NCBI GenBank assembly: GCA_015350385.1
Contig: WNKI01000004.1
Coordinates: forward strand, 357,229 to 421,228
DNA from: Aculops lycopersici
Taxonomy: Eukaryota > Arthropoda > Arachnida > Trombidiformes > Eriophyidae
Length of the DNA stretch: 64,000 bases
Direction: 5' to 3'
The notes below the pieces were generated by a model. That model was not told the DNA's origin. It searched no databases and was given only the letters and a program-made list of their open reading frames with translations. Shown here piece after piece: positions 10,752 to 21,540 of the stretch (within the stretch, counting starts at the first letter, position 1; the number at the start of each line of letters is the position of its first letter). Both the position numbers and the translations under genes were made by a program.

Positions 10752-12573
10752 ATTTCCTTTCTCACTGGATTCGCATCTTTAATCGAAAGCTCATCTCGCC
10801 TTCCGGTTTTGTGTTGAACCGCTTGATTTTTGAGGTACCTGGCGCGCCGGCAATTTGTTGCTACAACTCTCCGATCGAAAAACAACCAGTAAGGCTTACT
10901 TGAAATTTTTCCCACTTTCTGTCACCAATCCAATGGGTCGCAGTTCACCACTCTGATTCAATTTATTTCCTTGTCCTGCGACACAAACTTAGGACTCTCG
11001 ACGACGACATTGAATCTTTCCTTTCCTTTCCTCTTCTCTCCACTTCTCCTTTCCTCGCTACTTGCCAAATCAATCTCATCAACCGACTCGTCGGCTACTT
11101 GTTGCATCTGCAGTTTCTAGTCGAGACTCAAGCGTGTGATCGACTTGCCATTAAATCTCTAGCTGGACAAGTGGTGGTGACACATGAAGGTGAACTAACT
11201 CAAGCAACTTGGACTCTTTTGGACGAGACTCGGCTGCTTCACTTCTAACTCTTGACTGAAGATTTGCTCGACGACGACGAGAGTTAGAAAAAATGTGTAT
11301 TAAATTTAGTTCTTATGGGTGACTGTGGTAAACAACAACAACAGCAACAACAACTTCGGCGAGGACGACAACAACAAAAGTGTATCCTCTTTGCTTCAAA
11401 GTTGATCAGCTCGCAGAGAATCTACTCATCGATCCAATCGAAGCTCTACTTTTTCTCTAAAACTCTCCTCTACTTATGTGTATTCATTATCTTCTATCAA
11501 AAAGACTCTTTGGCGAGACGCTGGTGAGCCAATGGTAACGTTAGTTTGATAGCAACGACAAAGTCGCCAGCTAGCATAACGGACACAAAGAGAGCTACCT
11601 GCGCACGAGACTTTTTGCACTGGCCGCTGGCGGACACTTGTTGCTCACCTGCCCGCTGGCTGGACGGTCGAGTTGCTCGGCCGAGGTTTTGGCTTCTGCG
11701 CAGCTCTTTGGTCGGCACTTCAATGGTATCCCTCGCTCGCTTTCAGTTGGAATTCAACGGCGCCGACAGCCAATCTGAATTCATGAGAGAGTTTACATAT
11801 TTGGCTTGGCGCACACTCAACAAGTGGCTCGAATGTCCGTCGTCGCCGTCAGCCACTTAGTTGCCCGCTCGCCCAGTAGCTCGCCCGGCGAGATAGTGGA
11901 CTGTGAGTGCCAAGACTCTCTTCTTGCGTAACTCTAGCCTCGAGGAGCTTGACTGCTCGCTAGTCAAGCTCCGTTGATACGAATTCAAGTTCCATAGTTG
12001 CAGCCGCCGGCGTCCACTGCGGAATTTCCAAATGAGCAACCTTTTTTCTCCAACATCGTGGCTCTCACTGGAACTTTCAACTTTCAGCCAGCGGAACGAT
12101 CAACTTCAAGCGCGACAACAAGAAGACCAATTGCCAACAATGACGAGTTCAAGCAACCTGCGCTGTGAGGGCAACTTCCTTTTGATTTTGAATCCAGTTG
12201 ATCTAATCTTAGCCTCTCCCGGTCTTCTGTTGCTTTGAATGTCGTTGCTCATTCGATCAGTTGATAGGTCGGTGAGTCGATCAATTGGTGGAGTGTTTTC
12301 GTCGGTTTCGTCCGATGATCTAATCAACTTTCATCTGATAAAAAAGGAGTTGGAGGTAATAGCGAGAGAGCAAGCGACAACAGGTAGTTAGCTAGCAACC
12401 GGCTAGTTAACACTTCAGTTTGTTAGTTAGCCAGTGATTGATCTCAAGGAAGCGGGAGGAATGAGTATCTTGAGAGTAAATCTTGCTTGCGATGAGTTTA
12501 TCATCGTGAGAGTTGATCGAATGTTAACAGGTGAGGTCTAACAAGTTCTCGTAGGCAGGTGATTCCAAGCAAA
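10752..12573. other. Intergenic region upstream of the giant membrane-protein gene
   Basis: About 1.8 kb without a supportable gene. It presumably holds the promoter and 5' UTR of the minus-strand gene starting at 10751 and the 3' flank of the chemoreceptor pseudogene. A CAA/CAG-rich run lies at about 11333-11382. Small open frames near 11315, 11546 and 12032 show no motif. Confidence 0.5.
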
Positions 12574-14677
12574 TTACATGGCAAACACCAATAGAGTTGC
12601 CGTCCAAATGGCCATTTGAAGGATGTTGACATAGGTGATCCTCACATTGAATACCTTTAGAGCGAGTCCTCCCTCGGCGTCGAGCGTTTTTACCTGACGA
12701 AGCCAGAGATTTTGCATGTGAGCCAAACGGGAGTCTCGGTGACAGGGAACGGCGGCAATCGTTTGCCATATCAATGTTTGCAATCGCTTTGAGTTTGCAT
12801 GAAACTTGGAGGCTATAAATACAATGGCGTTGGTGCCAATCCAACCGAAGGACACTATAACAAGTGGTTGGAAATGGTAGTTTCTGATGTGATTGCTAAA
12901 GTATACCGCAATCGCCACTAGTCCATAGTTGAGAAAGTGAAAGATTGCAATAACAAATGTGATACTCTTACCATAAACGCGAACCTGTTCCACAAAGAGC
13001 CGAAAATTAACGTATAGTTTTTCCATAAACTCGATGTAAGCCTCAAGATCAAATTGATTCTGAGTCGTGAGGTCAATTGCAAATTGTTGTTGGATAATTA
13101 ACGAGTTGAGTTTTCCAGCCCAAAGGTTTGCTATTTAAAATCATAATATTAATCTCTGTATTATCAATAAATTGGCCTGTGATTGCTCGCAAACTAAACA
13201 TATGGCCGTCGGAAAATTTGTCACCTTTATTTGTGAGGATTGCTGATAGTTCTCTTAATTGAATGTCGCCCTTTGGAATGAATCTTTGCAGTTTACTTAG
13301 ATTCGAGGCCAAGCGCATCTGTTGACTTAGCTCCGAGAGCCAACAGGTGAGCTCGCAATTAGTGGCCAGGTAGTAGGCGAGTAGCATGGCCATACTCCAG
13401 GTGGGCGTCGTGTGGATGGTTGCGGTTTGGATGAGCAAAAGCCAAGACCAACGGAGATTCATTTGATCCAGGCGAACAAGTTGCTCTTGTGATTTGGGCT
13501 CACCAAAGGGACATTGATTGCTGTTGGTGCTTGAATTCGTCAAGTCTTGATCTAGAATAGACCAAATTGCGCACCGGGATCCGGAAACCTGTTCTGATAT
13601 ATCAACAAATAATTCCTCTTTTCTCAAAATGTTGACATAAATAAAATAGAAGAACCAAAAACCGAGAGCGCAACCAACAGGAAAGATGACAATAAATAGA
13701 ATGGTAATCGACTTTGCCAATTGGAGACGCCACCATTGGGTTCGCACTGCAGGTATACAATCGTGTAGAAAGTTGTTCAATCTTCTCCTTATACTTTCAG
13801 CATATACCCTGGGTTTGATTAAAGTCTTGTTATACTTGACGCTAGATTGAAAATGGCCTCGTGATTGTTGTACTTCTTCAATTAAAGGGTAGAAATTCTT
13901 GTATGAATCTGACAGTTCAAGTAGTATCAATTTAGCTCGCTGCTGAACCAAATCGGTGGTTAGTCTTGGTGCAACAACAAACATAATTAGCGTGTCGCTA
14001 ACAGGGAAGAATGTTTGTACTAATGGAAATAGACTGCCCAATAGGAAGATGCCAAAGCTTGAGATTGAAGAGATTAAAAGGCCAGGTGAGTCGATGTCCT
14101 TAATGGGTGTAAAAGTTTTGCTTGCATTTGGATGACATAATGAAAATATCGGCAACTTACTAAAACTCTCGCCCAATGTTGTATTCTTCATTAATTGGGT
14201 ACAATTTGTTATCAAGCAGGTAAACTGGCTTATCTTTCCAATCGAGCTGCTAGAGTTACAATCTAACGAAGATAAGCTGTACTCTCGCACGCTAGCCTCT
14301 GGGTTATTGTGATCAAAGGCTAGGAACTGGGTAACTGGCAGGCTCAAATTGAAGGCCGAATAAATAATGTAGATTGAAATTAGGATAAAGGTAAAATTAA
14401 TTTGCTTCGTAGAGGCTACTAAATATTCGTGTGCCTCGTAATTTAAAGGATTCTGTCAATCTTGATGATTCTCAATCTGAGATTTGATTTGTTCATAATT
14501 GAAGCAAGGATATCGGACCAACAAAAAGAGGGCTCTTTTTATTAGTAAACTAAACCAGATGTACAACTGTTCCGTTGAACTAATATCAGATTCAGTGCGT
14601 AGAAAGCCAATTGAAACAGGTAATTTGATATGATAATTCATGATGCGTGCGCATCCGAATCCATTTTGATTTTTCAT
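12574..14677 (-). pseudogene. Gustatory-receptor-like chemoreceptor pseudogene (in-frame TGA and a frameshift)
   Basis: A paralogue of the intact gene at 15075-17087, in the same orientation. Three pieces align with it along its length: an N-terminal piece from ATG 14677, a middle piece, and a C-terminal piece (13026-12574) with the ARITYV-type ending (here NVRITYVNILQ) followed by a last hydrophobic helix. The first two pieces are in one frame, interrupted only by a TGA at 14458-14456. The middle frame ends at 13073 and the homology continues in another frame from about 13065, so at least one frameshift is needed. No splice sites of plausible spacing remove the TGA. I read this as a recently dead chemoreceptor gene; a sequencing error or a polymorphic allele is the alternative. 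Confidence 0.7.
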
Positions 14678-15074
14678 GTCAACTCAATTCTAATTAATAA
14701 ATTCTCATGAACTCTTTTCTCCTTAACTAAATTCGATTATTGAATGAAAGATTGAAATGGATTCATAATCTCGGCATCGTCGCCTCTGAATCTTACAAGA
14801 CAAGACAAGACAAGGCATTTGAAAATGGAGCTAGTTTTGTTCCCGAGAGAAAAACTCTTTGTAGAGGTAGACAGCAAAGCTCTACATCTATCCTTTATGA
14901 TTATGTTTAGTCTTAGAATACAAATTGCACGTGATATCATTCTGGAAGAAGTCTTCTGAAGGTAGGAGGATATCAGCTAACTTAAGTGGGCACGCGATTG
15001 CCATAGAAAATTTCTTTTTCCCTCTCCTCTTCTGAACATATGGTAATTTTTCACGTTCAGCGCCCATCCATCAC
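14678..15074. other. Spacer between the chemoreceptor pseudogene and its intact paralogue
   Basis: About 400 bases with no supportable gene. The minus-strand open frame near 14737-14940 has no similarity to the receptors. It presumably carries the 3' end of the upstream receptor and the remains of the promoter of the pseudogene. Confidence 0.45.
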
Positions 15075-17087
15075 CTAGGAAACCACAATAGATGGTCTAT
15101 TATCGTTACCTGACAATTTGTCAACGTTTGAATTATGCGATAGAGGACCAAAGGCAAGTAATAGCAGTGTGACAGTCCAGATGATCAAACGGATTACGTT
15201 GACGTAGGTGATTCTGGCCCCGATTGAGCCCAGCGTAAAGCCCCCATTGCTATCAATAACTGTGACTAGTCGAATCAAAATCAATCTCGCATGTTTTAAT
15301 CGTAAATTGTTACCTTCCACATTGGACATTTCAATTGCCGCCACAATCGACCAGACATACTTGATCAACCCGTTTGATTGTGCATGATAACTAGCTATAA
15401 TAAGAGTTATTAAGTTGGCGCAAAACCAACTTAGGAACAGCATAACAAGTGGCTCTAGTACCATTTCTGAGATCATTATGTTGTAAACGACTGTTATAAT
15501 AACCATTCCATAATTTAGGGAATAGGAAAATAGAACCGCAACTCTCACCTGTGGGTTGTAGAGTTCCATTTGTCCAATTAAAAGGCGCAAGTTTACATAG
15601 ATATGCTCTAAAATTATTGCTTGTACATTTGGGTTCAGTTTCTTTTGTTTGATATAATCCAAGATCAATAATTGATCCTCTAAATTAGCGGCTAGCGACT
15701 TGGAGGGTGCTAGTTTGTTTTTGATGATATACTTCTGAGGTTGTACACTGGTGAATATAATTATATGTTTGAATCTTATACTCGCTCTGAATCGACTCCT
15801 TAGAGTTGATAAAATAGACTGAGAATTTTTGAGTTCAACCTCCAGGTCTCGACCAGCAACCGGAAGTAAGTGCTGCATTCTCGTTAGTTCCAAGGAAAAT
15901 CTGAGCAGTTGTTTGAGTTCATGATTCCAGCAGCTTAATTCGTAACAGGTGTGTTCAAAATAGCAAAAGGCTGCCAGTATAATAAATAAAACGACGACCA
16001 GGTAAAAGGCGGCGTCGAGGATCGAGAAGAAGTTTTGATGTATCTGTTCCATTGGTTTGAAGTCAATAATTTTTCTCGTTGCATCATCGAAATTATCATC
16101 GTGATACCAAATCGAACAGTTTGATTGCAACATAATCTCGCGATACTGTTCAAAAAGGTGGTTTCGCTTGCTAATAAGGCGGTCGTAGTGTATGAAAATA
16201 AGAATATTTGGGATTAGTTGGCCAATATAAGTCAAACAGAATAGTTTTACAAATAGCTTGCCCATTGTCATGCGCCACCAATTTGATCTAACGCTAGGCA
16301 AACTAACAATTCGGCAAGACTTCTTAGATTCTCTATCATAATGGTTTTCGATTATTTTCGAGCTAACACTGTTACCTAGAAAGATCATCTTCTGCTTGAA
16401 GTTTTTGTATATACACAATTGAAATTCATATTCAGCTTGCGAAATTCGAATATAATCAAACAGTCTTTCAATTCTTCTTAGTACATGTAACTCATTGGTC
16501 ATCTTTGGAGCAACCAGGAACATTAAAGGCTCATTGAATCCAAGGTAATACAACTGACGTATTGGGAAGAAGACGCAGTACACCAAAAAACAACAACCAA
16601 GAATAAGCAATAAGAAGGGGCCAAGAATATCTAGGTCAATGTAAGGTGCAAAGAAGCGACTATAACTTGGTAGACACATTGATACTATTGGTAGGCGGAG
16701 TAAATCTCTACCTAAACTTTGATGCTGATCAGCTGGCGATAATCTTGAGCAATTTGTTGCGACACAAGCTAACTGATTTCCATCGCCTGTCGCTAGAGGT
16801 TCCGATTCAGAGTCAATATGATTAATTAAGGTTGTAATTATAATAGATGCTGTGATATTTTTTAATCCAATTAGAGCAAATATGGCTATTAGGATTGAGT
16901 AAGCTTTAGATAAATGACTCGCAGAAACTTTCTCATACTCTACCCTCTCCTGCTCATCCGGCGGGTGCTTCAATTGTGACAAAGTTTGCTCCAGGTTTAC
17001 GCACGGTGATCGCGTGAACAGGAAGAATGCTCGCTTGATTAACTTGCACCGATCGATGTAACATCCATCAACTTGATCACCTGTCAT
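15075..17087 (-). CDS. Gustatory-receptor-like seven-transmembrane chemoreceptor, 670 residues
   Basis: Seven hydrophobic segments are visible: near residues 50-75, 155-180, 270-295, 345-370, 505-530, 545-565 and 630-650. The C-terminus reads GGFTLGSIGARITYVNVIRL, which resembles the conserved end of arthropod gustatory receptors (a glycine and phenylalanine, then TY in the last helix). Such receptors are ligand-gated channels in the membrane of sensory neurons. At 670 residues it is longer than the usual 350-450, the extra length lying in the N-terminus and the loops. The tandem paralogue on the same strand, now broken, supports a lineage-specific chemoreceptor cluster. The family call rests on topology and the C-terminal motif only; another seven-helix family is possible. 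Confidence 0.6.
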   Translation of the reverse strand: MTGDQVDGCYIDRCKLIKRAFFLFTRSPCVNLEQTLSQLKHPPDEQERVEYEKVSASHLSKAYSILIAIFALIGLKNITASIIITTLINHIDSESEPLATGDGNQLACVATNCSRLSPADQHQSLGRDLLRLPIVSMCLPSYSRFFAPYIDLDILGPFLLLILGCCFLVYCVFFPIRQLYYLGFNEPLMFLVAPKMTNELHVLRRIERLFDYIRISQAEYEFQLCIYKNFKQKMIFLGNSVSSKIIENHYDRESKKSCRIVSLPSVRSNWWRMTMGKLFVKLFCLTYIGQLIPNILIFIHYDRLISKRNHLFEQYREIMLQSNCSIWYHDDNFDDATRKIIDFKPMEQIHQNFFSILDAAFYLVVVLFIILAAFCYFEHTCYELSCWNHELKQLLRFSLELTRMQHLLPVAGRDLEVELKNSQSILSTLRSRFRASIRFKHIIIFTSVQPQKYIIKNKLAPSKSLAANLEDQLLILDYIKQKKLNPNVQAIILEHIYVNLRLLIGQMELYNPQVRVAVLFSYSLNYGMVIITVVYNIMISEMVLEPLVMLFLSWFCANLITLIIASYHAQSNGLIKYVWSIVAAIEMSNVEGNNLRLKHARLILIRLVTVIDSNGGFTLGSIGARITYVNVIRLIIWTVTLLLLAFGPLSHNSNVDKLSGNDNRPSIVVS

Positions 17088-17679
17088 CTTGCTTTAATTA
17101 TTAGTTAGATAACTCAATTGCAACTCAATTTAGAAAACAACACTCGAGATACGTAATCAAAATGGCCAACGAGCATTGCGATAAGAGAGAAAGGGTAAGC
17201 AGGTGTCCCGTAAGTTACATGGAATTTATATTGTCGTGCTAATATCCAGAGGAATTCTCAGTCACGCTCTTTGGTTGTGTTAAACAAGAAAATTTGGAAG
17301 CACACTCATACAGTCCTCAGGTCAATTTGCATTTAATTGTTTTCATGCAAATTGTCTGTGATCGATGATGAGTTCCAACTGTATTGAGGAGCTGCATATA
17401 TCACGCATTTGTCACATCATATTCAAGTCTTATGGGGAAACAAGCTAGACAGGTGTCTGACAAATAACGCGGGCTTAATTTGCATAACCCGACTGTGGCC
17501 GTGCAGAATTCCACCTGCCGCAGCTCGCGACGCTCACGTGGTCGCTCATTTTGTAAACAAACTCAGCTACGATCTTGCAACCTGGCGTATTTCTTAATGA
17601 AACTATTTATTACTATCATATCTATATATATATATATATCAAACTCCAGATAATATAAGCTCGATTTCCAAATAGGAAA
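17088..17679. other. Divergent intergenic region between the chemoreceptor and the Ecdysoneless-like gene
   Basis: Presumed shared promoter region of two divergent genes. It contains an AT dinucleotide run at about 17622-17639 close to the start of the plus-strand gene. No other gene-like feature is seen. Confidence 0.5.
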
Positions 17680-18390
17680 ATGGACCAAACATCAGATATT
17701 GAACATGAGGAGCTACCCAGTAATACAGTAAAGTTTGAAATCTACACCCCGAAAGGGGTGGACTCGAAGATTGTCGAGGAATGCAGACAGTTTTTGATGG
17801 ATGTCAAGCATTGTGATAGTATCAATATAGATCTCGAAGGAAGAAAAAATCAAATGAGGGGAAGCTACAAGTTTGACTACAATGTCGACGAAGAGTGGCT
17901 AGTAGTTTATTGCCTATTCGAGTTATCCAAGGCAAAATCTGATTTGGTTATTAGAGTTCATGATGATGACGGGGAAATTTTACTTATAGAGGCGGCCAAT
18001 CACTTGCCCCGGTGGTTGGAGTCGAGCACGAGTAAGGATAGAGTTTATATCTACCAGGGTAGAGTCCACATCATTCCCGAGCACATTGACATCAAGTTAT
18101 TGAACAAACACGATATTGCATCCATTGTCCGCGACAATAAAACGAAGACTCTAGCGGATAACTCAATCCAAAAAGCAATACAAGAACAACTCAAATGTAT
18201 GCCAGACAAAGATAGTTGGTTGAAGAGAAAGTTTAGTCAACTAGATGATATAATTACCTCAAACGCTGATGGGGATGAGGAACATGATGCGATGAAACCA
18301 GGAAACTTGAGTCTTGCCTCTGTGATGGCAATGGAAGATGAGGATCTGGAGATTAGTCCCATAAGTTCCTTATCCGCATCACCCTCTTAG
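17680..18390 (+). CDS. Short Ecdysoneless (SGT1 family)-like protein
   Basis: Ecdysoneless proteins act in pre-mRNA splicing, R2TP-linked complex assembly and cell-cycle control. The match is in the N-terminal domain: a DEEWLVVYCLFELSK segment, then DDDGEILLIEAANHLPRWL and RVYIYQGRVHIIP, which follow the family order (EDEWF, EDNDGEFLLIEAA..LP.WL, RVF...G.L.IIP), and a later NSIQKAIQEQL helix. The protein is only 236 residues, whereas the family has about 600-680. The conserved middle part is missing, although an acidic, serine-rich tail (DGDEEHD..., AMEDEDLE) recalls the family's acidic C-terminus. AATAAAA at about 18481 supports a real 3' end. It could be a truncated paralogue; the full-length gene would then be elsewhere. 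Confidence 0.7.
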   Translation: MDQTSDIEHEELPSNTVKFEIYTPKGVDSKIVEECRQFLMDVKHCDSINIDLEGRKNQMRGSYKFDYNVDEEWLVVYCLFELSKAKSDLVIRVHDDDGEILLIEAANHLPRWLESSTSKDRVYIYQGRVHIIPEHIDIKLLNKHDIASIVRDNKTKTLADNSIQKAIQEQLKCMPDKDSWLKRKFSQLDDIITSNADGDEEHDAMKPGNLSLASVMAMEDEDLEISPISSLSASPS

Positions 18391-18761
18391 AACTTCACGA
18401 GGGAATTGCATGAAAAATGAATCTCTACAACCAAACCGTCTGTAACTATAGAGATCACAAGAGTGATATTGAGCAACAAGAATAAAATTTTTTAGCTTTT
18501 GCACGCAAAAGAATGTCGACCAAGACACTTGCAGCAAGATCTCGCTTTTAGATACAAAAAGCTGCAACATTTTGAGTGACTGCTCTTTTCATTCTTTAGC
18601 CAAACCAAACGGCGTTGCTCATGAACAAACCGGAAACGTTTAGTATTCTCCCAGATATTTACAAAAGTACAACAACATAATTGGCTGCGCCAATCGACAA
18701 ATGTTATCATCATCTAATCCATGTATCACAAATTGACGACATTTAAAATTCATCCGCCATA

Positions 18762-19952
18762 TCATCTTGACGATTTATTGCCCAAACTTGGAAATTCATC
18801 ACTCGTAAAATTCAAGCTCATAATATTATCACTGCTATTGTTATCATCAATTTTGTTGTTATTGTTCTTGACTTTCAAATTATTAACATTACTAATATTT
18901 TTGTTGTTAGCGACCATAGGATTAGAGGAGGAAGAAGAAGGAGCACGACTTCCACCAGTAACTCCGCCACTACTAACGCCGTCGTTCAAGTTCAGATTCA
19001 ATATCCTATTCACATTATCGTTGTCGCCTAGAATCAAGTCATCCGATGATGCCGACCCTAGAATTCTCAACCGAGCCTTGGCATACTCGTCTGCACGCTC
19101 TTGGTAAGTTTTATGAGGTTTCTTTACGCCACTAATTGCTGTTGATATTGCTACTCTTGATGATACCTGTGATTGAGCCAGCACATTGCTTTTGTCACGT
19201 GAGTGGTCATTCTTGTTTTCGTTTGAGAGTAATGTTGTTGCTGTTATTTTAGTTGGTAGTGGTGCAAACTCGTTCAAGTCTAATGCAGGTGTGGTTGCCA
19301 AGGTGTTATTGCTTTGAAGAATTGGAAAGCAATCCTGACTTGTGGTCAAAGATGACGATGATTGCGCTGACTGTCTGGTCGAGGTATTGATTGATGTCTT
19401 TGCTATATCAGTCTTGGTGCCACTTCGGCCAGAGGCCATGCTAGCCCAACTTCGTCCTGCTTGAACACCATTTGTCATTGGCCCTATCGATGAATGACTA
19501 GATTGTTGTGGTTGTTGTTGTTGTTGGTGTTGACGCGACTGAGTTGGTGCTGAATGGGGACCACCTGTTGATTTGGCAGGTTGTTTATTATTGTTATCTC
19601 TAAATGATTGTTGCTGCCCAGTGGGCAATTGATCCTCGAAGGCGCTCGGCGTTGTACCTGTATCAGCAGTTGCTGTTATTGTAGTTCTGAAGCCGTCAGC
19701 TGATTTGTTCACGTTGGTCAATGGTAAATTTGGTTTCAAATGTTCTGCTCTCGTTCCTTGAGAAATTGCACTGTTTCCTTCATTCCGAGCAACAGCATCT
19801 AATTGATTCTCTACGCAATAATTTCTAGCTCCTTGTCGTTCCCCATTGTTACTACTTTGATTATTAGCCGCCGGCCTTGGCCGTTGCAATATTCTCACCT
19901 GGGTAGTAGAGGCTACACCAGTCGGCTGATGATCGGCGGTAGCGTGCATCAT
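18762..19952 (-). CDS. SUZ-domain protein, SZRD1-like
   Basis: The recognisable parts are QVRILQRP near the N-terminus, matching the QIRILKRP motif of SZRD1, and a SUZ motif (KTYQERADEYAKARLRILGSAS, about residues 285-306). SUZ motifs are short RNA-binding segments also found in R3H-domain proteins. The rest is Gln/Asn/Ser/Thr-rich and disordered, and the protein ends with DEFPSLGNKSSR. At 396 residues it is longer than vertebrate SZRD1 (about 150), and I do not see the SUZ-C ending. The first ATG of the frame is at 19952; an in-frame TAA lies further upstream, so an additional 5' exon is possible but not required. It is tail to tail with the Ecdysoneless-like gene. Confidence 0.6.
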   Translation of the reverse strand: MMHATADHQPTGVASTTQVRILQRPRPAANNQSSNNGERQGARNYCVENQLDAVARNEGNSAISQGTRAEHLKPNLPLTNVNKSADGFRTTITATADTGTTPSAFEDQLPTGQQQSFRDNNNKQPAKSTGGPHSAPTQSRQHQQQQQPQQSSHSSIGPMTNGVQAGRSWASMASGRSGTKTDIAKTSINTSTRQSAQSSSSLTTSQDCFPILQSNNTLATTPALDLNEFAPLPTKITATTLLSNENKNDHSRDKSNVLAQSQVSSRVAISTAISGVKKPHKTYQERADEYAKARLRILGSASSDDLILGDNDNVNRILNLNLNDGVSSGGVTGGSRAPSSSSSNPMVANNKNISNVNNLKVKNNNNKIDDNNSSDNIMSLNFTSDEFPSLGNKSSR

Positions 19953-21540
19953 CAAGCCGCGACAATAACAGCACCAACAACAATGAGGATATGATAGAAG
20001 TTATAACAATACTTGTTGCTGATTAATAGTAGAGCAGGAGGAAGGAATAAGTAGATTGTTGGTGGGAATAGTGTAACGTTGTTACAACTAACTGTGGGTG
20101 TGGATCGGAATCTTCGTCATTTACCACAACAAAAGGCTCAAGTTAAAAAACGAGTTGTTAGTGTGCAATTTTGCCCTGGCTCCTCGTCGTCTCATTTTCT
20201 CATTTTCACATTCTCGCTGGCCGCTGCTGCTGGCCTTGCTATCACACACACTGTCGCCCCCGTGGCGCAGCAACACAGTTTTTCCCCTTGCCAAACAAGA
20301 AGCGAACGACCAACTCCTTTAATGCGAATTTGCGTGTGAGCGTTGTGTGTCCATTCGTTAGCGTGTGTCTATATGTTATGCTGTTGTGTGACTCCATTCG
20401 CCATTGAGACTCTCTTTCTATACAGTACAGTTGTGATGGTGGCACCACAACAACAAGTGCAAGGCGCGATTCAGGTTCGTTTCACATAGCCGAAAACACC
20501 TTAATTAAATGGCAAACTCTCCCGTTGGCTCATGACTGATGTGAGAGGAGGGGAAAGGCAAGCCTGTGAGATAAGCAAATTTGAACCGCGCTGTGTTCAT
20601 TTAAAAGCACAATTTTGAAGCATCAACCATTCGCCCATCCAGTTTGTGCGCTGGCATTTTCCCTCCCCTCCTGTTATGTTTTTTCTCGCTGTCATTCGTA
20701 TACTGTAGCGCACTATGAGAAACGAGCGAGCGAATCTGAAGCACTGCGTCGCATTGCTCTGCGAGATTAGCAGCAACAGCATAAGCGACGGCAGCCGAAG
20801 TGGTAATCTGACAGCGATGAGACTACACGAAGACCGAACGCGAATAATAATAAGACGCCAAGACGTAAGGAAGTTAGCTAGTTTAGCTTGTTAAACGAAG
20901 ACATCCAGCTGATGGGCAGTGACCCCAATTTGATACATATCATCAGTGTGCTAATCGGTTGTGTATTTTATTCCTCTTGTTTAGTTTTACTATTCTAGTT
21001 GAAGGAGTATCAATGGAGGACAGGCAAAAGACGGCAATCACATGTTGTGCTTACAATTAACGTGATTGTTATTGTTTTGTTGATATTATTATTATTACTA
21101 TGTTAAATACTAGAGCCTGGCGCCTGATAAAAATAAGTGGAAATGACAATGAAAGCCACTTCCATCATCATCATGATTTGAACTCTAATTATGCACAGTA
21201 ACTAACTACCTTAATGTTTTATACCAACCAACAAACTTACGCAACTTTAACCGTCTATTGATGAATTATCATCCCTATTATCATCACTATTTATTATTGC
21301 ATTTTAATCTTCTATTGGATGGATCAATTATCAATTTCTATCACTACATCGATAATGTTACCGATGCTATAAAAAATCAACACCTTTTGCTATATGAATA
21401 ATCATCTATTATAACTTTCCACCAAACTATTAGTGCCAACCAAATATTGCAAAACGCATACTTATAAATTAGATTACGGGCTACGCGACCATCTCCATCG
21501 ACTACTTACACCTAAACAAACCGAGAGTGTCCTGCCAACT
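19953..21540. other. Divergent promoter region between the SUZ-domain gene and syndapin
   Basis: About 1.6 kb flanked by two gene starts on opposite strands. Several short, overlapping open frames near 20080-20450 and 20600-20780 lack motifs. The last 500 bases are AT-rich. It likely holds both promoters and the syndapin 5' UTR. Confidence 0.5.

Noticed and set aside
11546..11860. 104-residue plus-strand frame between the giant gene and the receptor pseudogene
   Set aside because: No motif, overlapped by an equally long frame on the other strand; most likely chance.
14456..14458. TGA in the receptor copy read as selenocysteine or as part of a tiny intron
   Set aside because: No SECIS-like context is visible, and a plausible intron of sufficient length cannot be drawn around it; a nonsense mutation is simpler, especially with a second lesion downstream.
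14737..14940. 67-residue minus-strand frame between the two receptor genes
   Set aside because: Does not align with the receptors and has no motif.
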